NCBI GenBank assembly: GCA_016937795.1 | Contig: JAFGVV010000053.1 | Location: 44,463-108,462, forward strand | From: Paludibacteraceae bacterium | Lineage (GTDB): Bacteria > Bacteroidota > Bacteroidia > Bacteroidales > Paludibacteraceae | Length of the DNA stretch: 64,000 nt | Direction: 5' to 3' | In this document: positions 9,142 to 17,704 of the stretch, in pieces | Layout of the letters: the number at the start of each line of letters is the position of its first letter | Numbering within the stretch: the first letter of the stretch is position 1 | The notes under the pieces: generated by a model | The model's database searches: none | Seen by the model: only the letters and a program-made list of their open reading frames with translations | Told to the model about the DNA's origin: nothing | Position numbers and translations under genes: made by a program

Positions 9142-11184
9142 TTACTTTCTTACCACTAATTTCGAATTAAACACAGAGCCATCGCTGTTTCTTATCTGCA
9201 ACAAATATACTCCCGATTGCAAATCGCTCACAGAAAGTGTAAGCACATTGACTCCGGCCTGTGTTTGCGTATTGGTTTGAACAAGCATTTTACCCGACAA
9301 ATCGCAAATGCTGACTGACACATTTTGTTCGTCGGAGGCATTAAATCTTACCGAGACATAGCTGCTTGCAGGGTTCGGATAAATATCAGCCTGAATGACA
9401 CTTGCATACAAAAGTCCGGTCGTAATCATGTCCATTTTTTGCAAATACCATTGTTGATTTTCGCTTCCTGCAATATTGGCCGTCCACTCAATGGCATTGG
9501 TTCCATTGGCAAAGTTTCCGCCAGCATTATTTACAGAATATCCCGAGTGTACATTGACAATTCCGTATGCTCCTTCGATGCCAACGGGTTCTATTTTCCA
9601 CTGCTGGGCTGTATTTGTGGCATTCAAAGGCTGTTGTACAAGATTGGTACCTCTTCCGTTGGCCGTCATAGCCAGTCCGGAATTTTTATTGATAATCTGA
9701 TAAATATTTCCCGACACATTGCGGAATTCCCACAACTGAGAAGCCTGTCCTTCTTCGGGTTCCCACATTTCGAGCAATGAACCAGCCTTCACAGCATGTG
9801 AGCGCACCTGAATTGCATTGTTGGTACGTTTATTCATCATCATATAATAATGACGTGTAGCTACAAAAGGCGGCGTAGGTCGGTCGGGTTCTTTTACATA
9901 AAAGCTGGTATTCAGGAACTTGATTCTGTTTGCTACATAAGTTTTCAGATAACCCACACCTTCTGCATAAGTATCGAACAAGTAGGTTTCCCGATATACT
10001 TTATTATTGAGATTGTTCCACTTCTGAAAATTCAGTTGCTGCGAAGTTTCGAGCAATCCTGCTGTTTCATTGATATAAGTATTCAGATTTCCGGCTAAAT
10101 TATCGGCTATCATTTCGCTCCATCTGCGCCAGAGCAGCGTTTGAAACCATTCATCCTCGAGAAAGCGTAACGCCCAGGTGCGTGGATTGTGGGCATACTG
10201 ACTCATACGTTTTTCGGTGGCATCGCCCAAACGATCATCATTATTAAACGCAATGTCGTAATCCCAGAGTGGACCGAAATAAAGCTTGTTGTCGCTACGT
10301 TTTTTGTACACATAAGTACTCCAGAAGGCATCCGAATTGCCTGTGAGTTCGCTGGCAATATACCAGTTTACAAGCGACGCAGAATCGATCATAGCACGAT
10401 ATCCCGCCACAGGATCAGTGAAATTGGTTGAAAACAAACGCGTTTCAAATTCGTTGATATAACTCTGGATATAGGCTAGTTGAAACTCATTGATATCGTC
10501 ATCGTCGGGCGATTTAACAGTAAATTTCAATCCTTTCGAAGAAGTGAACCACACAGGTTCCGACGCTGCAAAACCATCTATTTCGAGCAGATAACCACCT
10601 GTCACGTCAGGTTCAGCCACCTGCGACGAATCCTGTTCGTCAATAGCCACACGCTCAGAATGCACTTCAATCTGATCGGTCACCATGTAATTTCCAAGAA
10701 AATTATTGTTCAGTACCAAATCAACAAAACGGGTGGAAGGCGTAAATTCCAGTCCGGCCACACGACCAATGTGAAAGGCCACTGCATTTCGCATTAAAGT
10801 TTTGTCGGCATAGTTAGCCAGAAAAACCCAGTTTTTGGCACGGGCATACATTCCCATTAAGTTAGTCTTTTTATCGAGTTTTATGCGGTAAGGTTTTTTC
10901 GGCATGCTCCATGTGGAGTTACCACGTCCGCGAATTTGGGTAGACACATTGATCTGATCGATTGTATCGGTGCTCACAACCTGAATGTGGGCTGGAAGCC
11001 AGTCGACCTTACTGGTGATAACTGCGTTATTTTCAGTATTAATATAAACAGAGGGAAGGTTGCTGTATTGTGTTTGAGACAAAAGCAAAAACTGAAAACC
11101 GAGACACAACAGCAAAACCGATATTTTACGAATAATATGAGAGAATGTGACGTGCATGTGATTTAAGATTTTTATCAGTGCCAT
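9142..11184 (-). CDS. Secreted CotH kinase-family protein with ricin-type lectin domain and T9SS sorting signal
   Basis: A 680-residue modular protein. After the signal peptide (about 10-36) comes a CotH domain (about 45-420) with RGRGNSTWSMPKKPYRIKLDKK, LANYADKTLMRNAVAFHIG, EIDGFA and LWDYDIAF, residues typical of the CotH atypical kinase family. CotH proteins include spore-coat and secretory-pathway protein kinases. A ricin-B-like beta-trefoil follows (about 445-585; NKRTNNAIQVRSH, QLWEF, QQWKIEP, QQWYLQK). A type A T9SS sorting domain closes the protein (about 600-680; YPNPAS... to VVRK). It is probably an extracellular or surface-bound enzyme that phosphorylates or binds extracellular targets. 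An alternative ATG at 11157 gives a shorter signal peptide. Confidence 0.88.
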   Translation of the reverse strand: MALIKILNHMHVTFSHIIRKISVLLLCLGFQFLLLSQTQYSNLPSVYINTENNAVITSKVDWLPAHIQVVSTDTIDQINVSTQIRGRGNSTWSMPKKPYRIKLDKKTNLMGMYARAKNWVFLANYADKTLMRNAVAFHIGRVAGLEFTPSTRFVDLVLNNNFLGNYMVTDQIEVHSERVAIDEQDSSQVAEPDVTGGYLLEIDGFAASEPVWFTSSKGLKFTVKSPDDDDINEFQLAYIQSYINEFETRLFSTNFTDPVAGYRAMIDSASLVNWYIASELTGNSDAFWSTYVYKKRSDNKLYFGPLWDYDIAFNNDDRLGDATEKRMSQYAHNPRTWALRFLEDEWFQTLLWRRWSEMIADNLAGNLNTYINETAGLLETSQQLNFQKWNNLNNKVYRETYLFDTYAEGVGYLKTYVANRIKFLNTSFYVKEPDRPTPPFVATRHYYMMMNKRTNNAIQVRSHAVKAGSLLEMWEPEEGQASQLWEFRNVSGNIYQIINKNSGLAMTANGRGTNLVQQPLNATNTAQQWKIEPVGIEGAYGIVNVHSGYSVNNAGGNFANGTNAIEWTANIAGSENQQWYLQKMDMITTGLLYASVIQADIYPNPASSYVSVRFNASDEQNVSVSICDLSGKMLVQTNTQTQAGVNVLTLSVSDLQSGVYLLQIRNSDGSVFNSKLVVRK

Positions 11185-11209
11185 TTGCTTCGGCTACAAT
11201 AATTTGAAG

Positions 11210-11240
11210 CAAAAATACAGATTAACTCCCATATTACGAA
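11210..11240 (-). promoter_or_regulatory. Promoter of the CotH-family gene
   Basis: Minus strand: TTCG, 19-bp spacer, TATTTTTG. One mismatch in the -33 box and an exact TAnnTTTG -7 box. Confidence 0.6.
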
Positions 11241-11318
11241 TCTGTTTCATTTACATTGGTGTAATTTGAATGATTTTTAAACCTTAAAATAAGGTTTGGA
11301 AAGATATACATTATAAAA

Positions 11319-11491
11319 CACTACTGACCGACTATATATCTGAGATTCTTCGCTAGGCTCTGAATGACGGTGCTTTGTCTTGATTATGGCTGGGGGAGGA
11401 AGCCTAACTGACGGTCTGTCATTCCGAACAAAGTGAGGAGTCTAACGAAGAGAAAAAACTCATTCAACTTATTTTTAGCTGGTCAGTAATG
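11319..11491 (+). repeat. Family A intergenic palindromic element, copy 1
   Basis: About 173 bp, with CACTACTGACCGA at the left end and an imperfect complement, GGTCAGTAATG, at the right. Inside are ATTCTTCGCTAGGCTCTGAATGA-type and TGTCATTCCGAACAAAGTGAG-type blocks facing each other. Related copies are at 62218-62432 and 63857-64000. It lacks the long central GC-rich hairpin of those copies. No ORF; the inverted termini suggest a miniature transposable element. Confidence 0.75.
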
Positions 11492-11494
11492 AAT

Positions 11495-11541
11495 ATAAAA
11501 TAAAAATACGGAGAAACAACTATTAGTCATTTCTCCGTATT
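11495..11541 (-). terminator. Terminator of the barrel/TPR operon
   Basis: Arms AATACGGAGAAA (11505-11516) and TTTCTCCGTATT (11530-11541). On the minus strand the second arm runs into TTTTTATTTT. It lies 23 bp beyond the stop of the outer-membrane gene. Confidence 0.75.
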
Positions 11542-11563
11542 GCAAATAAGTTTTCTGTCAATA

Positions 11564-13348
11564 TCAGAACGAGAACGCAGCTCCCACCATAAAGTTAAGT
11601 CCCTGCACCTGATAACCATAATACTCTTCGTATTTATTATTGATCAGATTGTTGACTTTGGCAAACATGGTAAACCAGTTGAGATACGAATAAGAAGCAG
11701 CAAGGTTGATATCCACTTTGGGGTTCATTACATGCATGCCTGCTACACCTTCGCCTAATTTGGCATAACGTTTTCCTTCGTAAAAAACATTTGCCGATAC
11801 ATTCAGGTTACGAGAGAGGCGTAAGTCAGTTGATAAGTCGGCTTCCCATTTGGGTTTATTCCAGGCCATCAAAGTTTCGTACACCTGCCAGCCATTGTAA
11901 GCTCCCTTCAATTGCACATTTATAAAGTTGCGAATATTATAATTGGCACGCACGCCCACTTTGGTATGCGAAGCTGAACTGTAAAGCACATTAAAACGGT
12001 TTGTGAAAAGTATATTCTCAGCAGGCCTTCCCAATGCTGTGGATGATGCCATGTCGTATTTGTAATCTTTATTTACAAAGAAATACTGATTATCGATATA
12101 GCTATAGCTCAAATAGGCATCGAGCAGGAGATTGTAAATCGGTTTTACTTTAAGTCCCACATAGGGGTTTACCGGCGTGTAAGTATCCTTTATTCTTAAA
12201 TCGGAGTACAACCAGCGGTTTTCGCGGAACATATCATCCATAGTATTAACCTCATATCCTCCGCCTACGCCTCCGTACACAGCCAGAAATTTCGGAATGG
12301 CACGCCATTCAAGGTTGATGTCGGGCGAAGGATTGAAAGGTTTACCATGTACAAACGAGAAGCTCGATTTCACACCAAGACGCATATCGAAACGCTCACG
12401 CTCGATGCTGTAATAGGGATTCATCGAAAATACCGAATACGAATTCCATACATTGATCACAGCAGCAATTACATCCGATTTGTACATCATGTTCGACATT
12501 TCGATGTCGAGTCCCATACGGTTTTTTCCATTCTGATTGTTGAATCCAGCCCGTGTCTGAATAATGTTCTCGGTCAATCCGTTACGCGCATCGAAAGCTT
12601 TATATTGTACTTCAGCCTGATAGCGGAGTTTTTCTTCGCCCGGAAGCGAGCGAACGCCTACATAAGAATTGAGACGCCAGAATACATCGTTTTCAGGTGC
12701 TTTCGATAGCTTGTCGAGTGTAAACAATTGTGCAGTGCGATTTACACGTACCAGGTTTAGTTCGTCGTAAGCAGCTGCGCTTCCAGTCAATAGTTTTGTG
12801 AAATCAGAAAATTCGGTATTGCCATCGGCTAAGAAATTATTACCATAATAATTGAATGATTCCCGACCTGCACCCACACCCGCATACAAATCGAATTTGC
12901 TAAAATACTGATCGAACATAAGTGCTGCATTCGATACCGAGTGTTTTTTACTACCAAAAGTAGCTAAATGATCCACCTTAAGGTCGAGTTTGGTTTTGGG
13001 TTTGTTGATAATTGGCAAAGCAAATTCGAGCATATTGTTGAGTTCGCTACCCAATCCCAAACGAACAAACGAGCCACTTGGAGTGCGTCGGCGTTGATGA
13101 AGGAGCTCAGCAGCAGGTAAAGTATGGATATTTTGTCCTACAGCCATTGGGAAATTGAAATCGGTATATTCAGCCGGTGACTTTTGCACATTAAGTTCCA
13201 TAACCTGCGGCACAGATGAGATTTTCCCTGCATCCTGAATAACCGGTTTAAATTCCCGTTCCACAGTCACATTTTGGTCGAGAGTCTGCGCATTTGTCCA
13301 GAGTGCTACCGACATAAGTGCAGCTACAATATATTTTGTTGTTTTCAT
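11564..13348 (-). CDS. Outer-membrane beta-barrel protein (TonB-receptor-like, no plug recognised)
   Basis: About 594 residues from the preferred ATG at 13348, which gives a clean signal peptide (MKTTKYIVAALMSVALWTNAQ). An in-frame ATG at 13360 adds four residues. A short N-terminal region with VTVEREFKPVIQDAGKI is followed by alternating polar/aromatic beta-strands to the end, finishing in FMVGAAFSF. A terminal Phe is typical of outer-membrane barrels. I do not see a TonB box or a full plug domain. The gene follows the giant TPR gene by about 50 bp and is probably translated from the same mRNA, so the two products may work together at the outer membrane. Function unknown. Confidence 0.75.
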   Translation of the reverse strand: MKTTKYIVAALMSVALWTNAQTLDQNVTVEREFKPVIQDAGKISSVPQVMELNVQKSPAEYTDFNFPMAVGQNIHTLPAAELLHQRRRTPSGSFVRLGLGSELNNMLEFALPIINKPKTKLDLKVDHLATFGSKKHSVSNAALMFDQYFSKFDLYAGVGAGRESFNYYGNNFLADGNTEFSDFTKLLTGSAAAYDELNLVRVNRTAQLFTLDKLSKAPENDVFWRLNSYVGVRSLPGEEKLRYQAEVQYKAFDARNGLTENIIQTRAGFNNQNGKNRMGLDIEMSNMMYKSDVIAAVINVWNSYSVFSMNPYYSIERERFDMRLGVKSSFSFVHGKPFNPSPDINLEWRAIPKFLAVYGGVGGGYEVNTMDDMFRENRWLYSDLRIKDTYTPVNPYVGLKVKPIYNLLLDAYLSYSYIDNQYFFVNKDYKYDMASSTALGRPAENILFTNRFNVLYSSASHTKVGVRANYNIRNFINVQLKGAYNGWQVYETLMAWNKPKWEADLSTDLRLSRNLNVSANVFYEGKRYAKLGEGVAGMHVMNPKVDINLAASYSYLNWFTMFAKVNNLINNKYEEYYGYQVQGLNFMVGAAFSF

Positions 13349-13400
13349 TTCTCTATTCATTTAAAAAAAATTGCATTCCTGATTTTATTACCCATTCACA

Positions 13401-16400
13401 TTAATTGATTACACTCTGCCCTTCGCGTTGTGCAATGGCATTAAGCCTTTCGGTAATCATACCCTGAATTTCATCGGCTGTTGTATAGTTTTTTTGCAGA
13501 CTCAGCAAGTATTGTTTGGCCTGAAAATCGTTTCCGCGTGAAATATAAATGTCAGCTAACAACACAAAGCTGCGGGCAAGCCAATATTGATACGGAGTGC
13601 CTTTTTGTGCAAAATCCAGAATGGTTTTTTCCGACTCGGCAAGGTTGTTTTGTCTGAAATAAATGTCTGATAGCAGAAATTTTGCTTCAGCTCCGTTCGA
13701 AGTGCGGGTGTCGTTGCTCAGCGAGCGAAGGTCGGGCACAGCCTGATTCTCCTGGTTTTGTGCAATAAATGCTTTTGCACGGTTGTACATGGCTTCCGAG
13801 CGAAGTTCAGCCGATGAACGACTATCGTTCATAATTTCGTTCGCGATATTGATCGTAGTATTATGATCGTTCAGGAAATAACTGCAACGCAACACACCAA
13901 GGCGCGATATATTGCGGTCTTCGGTAGTTTGCGCCATAGCTTCGAGCTGACGGAAATACTGAAGTGAAGCGCTGTAATCTTTTTTGTCGTAAGTTATTTC
14001 GGCAGCACGTGTAGTCGCTTCCCTGCTGTACTGATTGCCCGGAATCAGCAACAAAGCCTGATAAGCACGTAGGGCATTGTCTTTGTCGTTTGTGCGATAA
14101 TAACTATCGGCTAAGTAAAACTGAGCAGTAGTGCAATAGCGCCCGCCGGCACAATACGAACTTACGTAAGCCCGGAGACCAGTGATGGCCTGAGTATAAT
14201 TTCCGTTCATGTACTGACGCTCAGCAGCCACATACGAAATGGAATCCTCGCGACCTGCCACAGTAGAACCGAGTGTCATACCCAATGTTTTGGTATATGC
14301 CAGATACGAAGCTACATCATTTTTCTCTATATATACCGACTCTAGACTTTCGAGGGCAGTATATGATTCCTGAGAGCCGGGATATTTAGCAATCACATTT
14401 TTATATGCAACAATTGCCTGATCGTGATTATTCTGATTAAAGTAAACCATTCCTATTTCAAGTGCAGCTTTTCGTGCCAGCTCACTATTGGGCTTTGTAC
14501 TCAAAAGCCGTTCGAAACTCGATATGGCACGTGTTTCATTGTCGAGCATAATGTAGGCACGTCCAATTTCGTAAAGTGCATCGTCTACATACTCCGAATT
14601 CGGATAAGTAGAAATAAGATTTTCAAGACGCGAAATTTTGGCAGTATAGTTACGTTGCAAACCAGCCACATAAGCACTTTGGAAAATGCCATAATCGCCT
14701 GTATTCGGACTCAGTGAGGCAGCACGTGCATAATAATTCTCAGCTTTTGAAAAATTTCGGGCATTGAAATAACAGTCGCCAATCCGATTGAGCGCATCAG
14801 GATAAGTTTCGGTTGCTGTGTTTTTTTCAGCATCCACATATTTCAGAAACCAGCTTAGTGCTTCGTTGTAGTTCTTTTTCGAAAAATAAGCATAGGCAAG
14901 TGAATAATTAGCAACCCTTAGATTGACGCTCGATTTCGAATTTCCATTGCTGAAAAACGAACGCAGATCGGCAATACTTTTGTCGGGTTCTCCATTGCGA
15001 AAATATGCTTCAGAGCGCCAGAAGAGGCTTTCGGCAGAGTATTTGCCGGTAGGCGAACTTTGAAGCGAAAGTGTAAAATACTCAATGGCCTTAGGCAGAT
15101 TGTTTTGCGTGAAGGCTTCGGTTCCAATCTGATAGAGCAGATACTGTCGTGTTTCGAGCAGGCGTGGCGTCGGATTTTTAATTTTAAGTATGGATTGATA
15201 AGCCGATTCGTAATTTTTAGTGGTCATAAATACAACAGCAAGATAATCGTATGCTTTGCCAATGTATTTCGAATTCGGAAATTCGCTGATGAGTTGTTCG
15301 AAAGCCGAAATTGATTCACCAAAAGCAGTAGTGGTTTCGTAAGTGGTAAGGGCATAATTATAGAGCGCTTCCTCACGCACCGACTTGTTGAAATTTGTAC
15401 GCAAAGCAGCTTCGTAAGCCAATCGGGCATTATTTTTATCGCTTAGTCGCACGTAAGCATTTCCAAGATGCAGGTATGCATTTTCGGTCATTTCGTCGGC
15501 AATAGTCGTAGTTTTCGATAAATAAGTCACCGCATTTGTATAATCTTTTGTCTGATAATACGAAAGTCCGAGCAGATACATATCGTTGCGTAACACTTGT
15601 GGCGAAATTTTCTCATATTCTTTGAGGTAATTGATTGCTTTTGCATAATCGCGTTTATCATATGCAATTTCGCCCATAATGCGGTAGATTTCAGCATTAT
15701 TTTTATTGTCGGGATTAGCAGCCAGTAGCGCATCGGCCCGTTCGTAAAGTTTATCAAATTCTTTCTGTGCATAGTAAATCTGAATAATATAATACGGTAC
15801 AATATTTTTGTATTCAGGTGTATTTTCAATTTTCAGAAATTCGGGCAGCGCAGCTGTGTAGTTTTCCAATGTATACTCGGCATAGGCATAATAATATGTA
15901 GCCGAAAGATTGTAACGACTCTTAATTTCTTTCAACTCTTTGAAAATACCCAACGCCTGATGATAATTTTTTGTTTCGAGACTGGCATATCCTTTACAGA
16001 AAAGAAAATCGATACGCTCCCTGTTACCCAGTCGTTTGTCGTTTACGTTGTTGAAATATGTAAGCGCTTGCATATACTGTTTTTTTTCGTATTCGAGCAT
16101 TCCAAGCATTACATTTGTTTTGTCGTAAAATGGTGTGTAAGGGTGTTTTGACAAGTATGCTTTTAGCATTTTGGCTGCATCGTCCTGTTTTAGTTCGTAA
16201 GCATTAGCCGCCATATAATACTCAGACTCCTGAATTTGTCCGGCATTCTTCGGGTCGGTTGTTTTCAAAAATTCCTCGAAACTACGATACGATGCAGCAT
16301 ATTTTCGCTGATTAAACAATTCTTTACCCTTGTTGAAAAGCACATCTTGGTGCGTATAGATAAGTGTGTGCTGAGCGTTGACAATTGATGCCAGCATGCT

Positions 16401-16433
16401 TATCATCAGAATGAATACGATAATTTTTCTCAT
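13401..16433 (-). CDS. Large secreted tetratricopeptide-repeat protein
   Basis: A 1010-residue protein with a signal peptide (about 1-20, ending near VNAQ) and then almost continuous TPR units. Their signatures recur at about 34-aa intervals: FNKGKELFNQRKYAASYRSF, YAKAINYLKEYEKI, NARLAYEAALRT, DDALYEIGRAYIMLDNETRAI, YANQ-like YFNQNNHDQAIVAYKNV. No catalytic domain is visible. Multi-TPR periplasmic proteins usually scaffold envelope complexes. The next gene encodes an outer-membrane barrel, so a shared envelope role is likely. A minus-strand -7 box TATCTTTG at 16487-16494 precedes the gene. Confidence 0.8.
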   Translation of the reverse strand: MRKIIVFILMISMLASIVNAQHTLIYTHQDVLFNKGKELFNQRKYAASYRSFEEFLKTTDPKNAGQIQESEYYMAANAYELKQDDAAKMLKAYLSKHPYTPFYDKTNVMLGMLEYEKKQYMQALTYFNNVNDKRLGNRERIDFLFCKGYASLETKNYHQALGIFKELKEIKSRYNLSATYYYAYAEYTLENYTAALPEFLKIENTPEYKNIVPYYIIQIYYAQKEFDKLYERADALLAANPDNKNNAEIYRIMGEIAYDKRDYAKAINYLKEYEKISPQVLRNDMYLLGLSYYQTKDYTNAVTYLSKTTTIADEMTENAYLHLGNAYVRLSDKNNARLAYEAALRTNFNKSVREEALYNYALTTYETTTAFGESISAFEQLISEFPNSKYIGKAYDYLAVVFMTTKNYESAYQSILKIKNPTPRLLETRQYLLYQIGTEAFTQNNLPKAIEYFTLSLQSSPTGKYSAESLFWRSEAYFRNGEPDKSIADLRSFFSNGNSKSSVNLRVANYSLAYAYFSKKNYNEALSWFLKYVDAEKNTATETYPDALNRIGDCYFNARNFSKAENYYARAASLSPNTGDYGIFQSAYVAGLQRNYTAKISRLENLISTYPNSEYVDDALYEIGRAYIMLDNETRAISSFERLLSTKPNSELARKAALEIGMVYFNQNNHDQAIVAYKNVIAKYPGSQESYTALESLESVYIEKNDVASYLAYTKTLGMTLGSTVAGREDSISYVAAERQYMNGNYTQAITGLRAYVSSYCAGGRYCTTAQFYLADSYYRTNDKDNALRAYQALLLIPGNQYSREATTRAAEITYDKKDYSASLQYFRQLEAMAQTTEDRNISRLGVLRCSYFLNDHNTTINIANEIMNDSRSSAELRSEAMYNRAKAFIAQNQENQAVPDLRSLSNDTRTSNGAEAKFLLSDIYFRQNNLAESEKTILDFAQKGTPYQYWLARSFVLLADIYISRGNDFQAKQYLLSLQKNYTTADEIQGMITERLNAIAQREGQSVIN

Positions 16434-16500
16434 CGGGATATAATGTTAGTATTTTTCAGATTTATATAAATTTCAACACCTAAATGCAAAGATACTATTT

Positions 16501-17028
16501 TCATTTAACAACAAAAGAATTCCTGAATATTTCCACTGCATTTTTTATTGATAGTAGCCCGAAATCCCGGGGATTTAACGCGTCGAGTGGCACAAAGAAG
16601 CACTCTGCTACATCGTCGGCAGCCACTATGTTTTCATAATCAGCAATACTGCATTCGTAAAACATATCGAGCGTAGGAATTGTGAGACCGCTGTACAAGT
16701 ATTCGTTAGGCAGCGAAAACAGATATTTCAACGTTATTGTCTCTGCGCCAAGTTCTTCTTTTATTTCGCGGGCAACAGCCATTTCGGCTGTTTCATTGCC
16801 ATCCACAAATCCGCCCGGTAAGTCGAGCGTTCCCATAGCAGGCTCCTTAGCTCTGCGACACACTAACAATTCCCGTGCCTGATTCATCACAAAAGCAGCT
16901 ACTGCCGACGAAGGGTTTACATATAACACAAAATCACATTCGCTGCATTTAAGTGATTTTTCGTTGTTTAGAACAAAACGTGATGATCCACACACCGGAC
17001 AATATTGGAATAATTTTGAGTAATGCAT
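16501..17028 (-). CDS. Nudix hydrolase with N-terminal zinc ribbon
   Basis: A 175-residue protein. Residues 8-38 contain a zinc-ribbon pattern (YCPVCGSS...LKCSECD). A textbook Nudix box follows at about 71-93: GGFVDGNE, seven residues, then REIKEELG. All metal-binding positions are present. Nudix enzymes hydrolyse nucleoside diphosphates linked to another moiety. The zinc-ribbon plus Nudix layout is shared with NudC-like NADH pyrophosphatases and with uncharacterised relatives, so the substrate is open. It is a single-gene unit upstream of the TPR operon on the same strand. Confidence 0.88.
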   Translation of the reverse strand: MHYSKLFQYCPVCGSSRFVLNNEKSLKCSECDFVLYVNPSSAVAAFVMNQARELLVCRRAKEPAMGTLDLPGGFVDGNETAEMAVAREIKEELGAETITLKYLFSLPNEYLYSGLTIPTLDMFYECSIADYENIVAADDVAECFFVPLDALNPRDFGLLSIKNAVEIFRNSFVVK

Positions 17029-17044
17029 TTATTTTAATTTGTCG

Positions 17045-17385
17045 ATTTGAGATTCTACACCTCATATATATAAATTGTTGTTGTCTTGATTATGGTTGCG
17101 AGGGAATGAGGCTGCCTCAAAAGTGTTTTTCAACGCAAATTACACATTTTTTTTGCAAATAGAATAATTTTAATATTCTATATTGCTTTGAATAACAGGA
17201 GTGCATAGCCCGTGTAAGTTTGCGCTTTTTTGCGTAAATTGTGTTCTGCTTTCTTTTGATATCGCTTCACTTCTCTCCAATATTTAACTGTCTGTTTGTC
17301 CTCTCAAACAGAGTGAGATATTTCATTTAACTCATTTTGAAAATTATTACCGAACAATACTGATTGACAAATATGAAATTTCCGA
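17045..17385. repeat. Probable decayed family A element interrupted by a family B element
   Basis: The left part (GAGATTCTACACCTC and CTTGATTATGGTTGCGAGGG) resembles the left half of family A copy 1. The right part (about 17275-17372) resembles its right half: CTGTCTGTTTGTCC, ACAGAGTGAGA, then an ACTCATTTTGAAAATTATT-like tail and a trace of the terminus. The family B element at 17108-17256 lies between the halves. The similarity is imperfect and judged by eye. Confidence 0.4.
17108..17256. repeat. Family B palindromic element, copy 1
   Basis: Starts GAGGCTGCCTCAAAAGTG. Inverted blocks CAACGCAAATTACAC and GTGTAATTTGCG-like (degenerate) border a shared central word, AATTTTAATATTC. A second copy is at 46356-46517. 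Confidence 0.6.
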
Positions 17386-17704
17386 TGACACAGCATAAGA
17401 AACTGTTTAGAAGGTCTTATTTAATTTATCAACTCAAAAAGAATCTATTGTTCTGTTAACGAATGAAGGTAGCATTTTCTTAGCTTTCAATAATAATTTA
17501 ATGCAAAGATAGCGAAATTGTTTCTCAAACTTTCGGACTTAAAAGTCCAAAATCAAGACGATTTATACATATTTGAAAAAAATGAGATATTACAAAAAGC
17601 CTTAAATAAGGTAGTCACATCCTGAATTGTTGATAACTTTTGACTTAAAGTGCTACTTTGTTGCATTTTATACACTATTTTTGCAATAAATCAAAATTTT
17701 CAGA
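17257..17704. other. AT-rich intergenic region before the TPR/aroE genes
   Basis: Contains the decayed right half of a family A repeat, the 17-nt word TAAGAAACTGTTTAGAA (17396-17412, exact match at 63766-63782), and a -7-like box TATTTTTG at 17676-17683 for the next gene. No convincing ORF or RNA gene. Confidence 0.5.
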
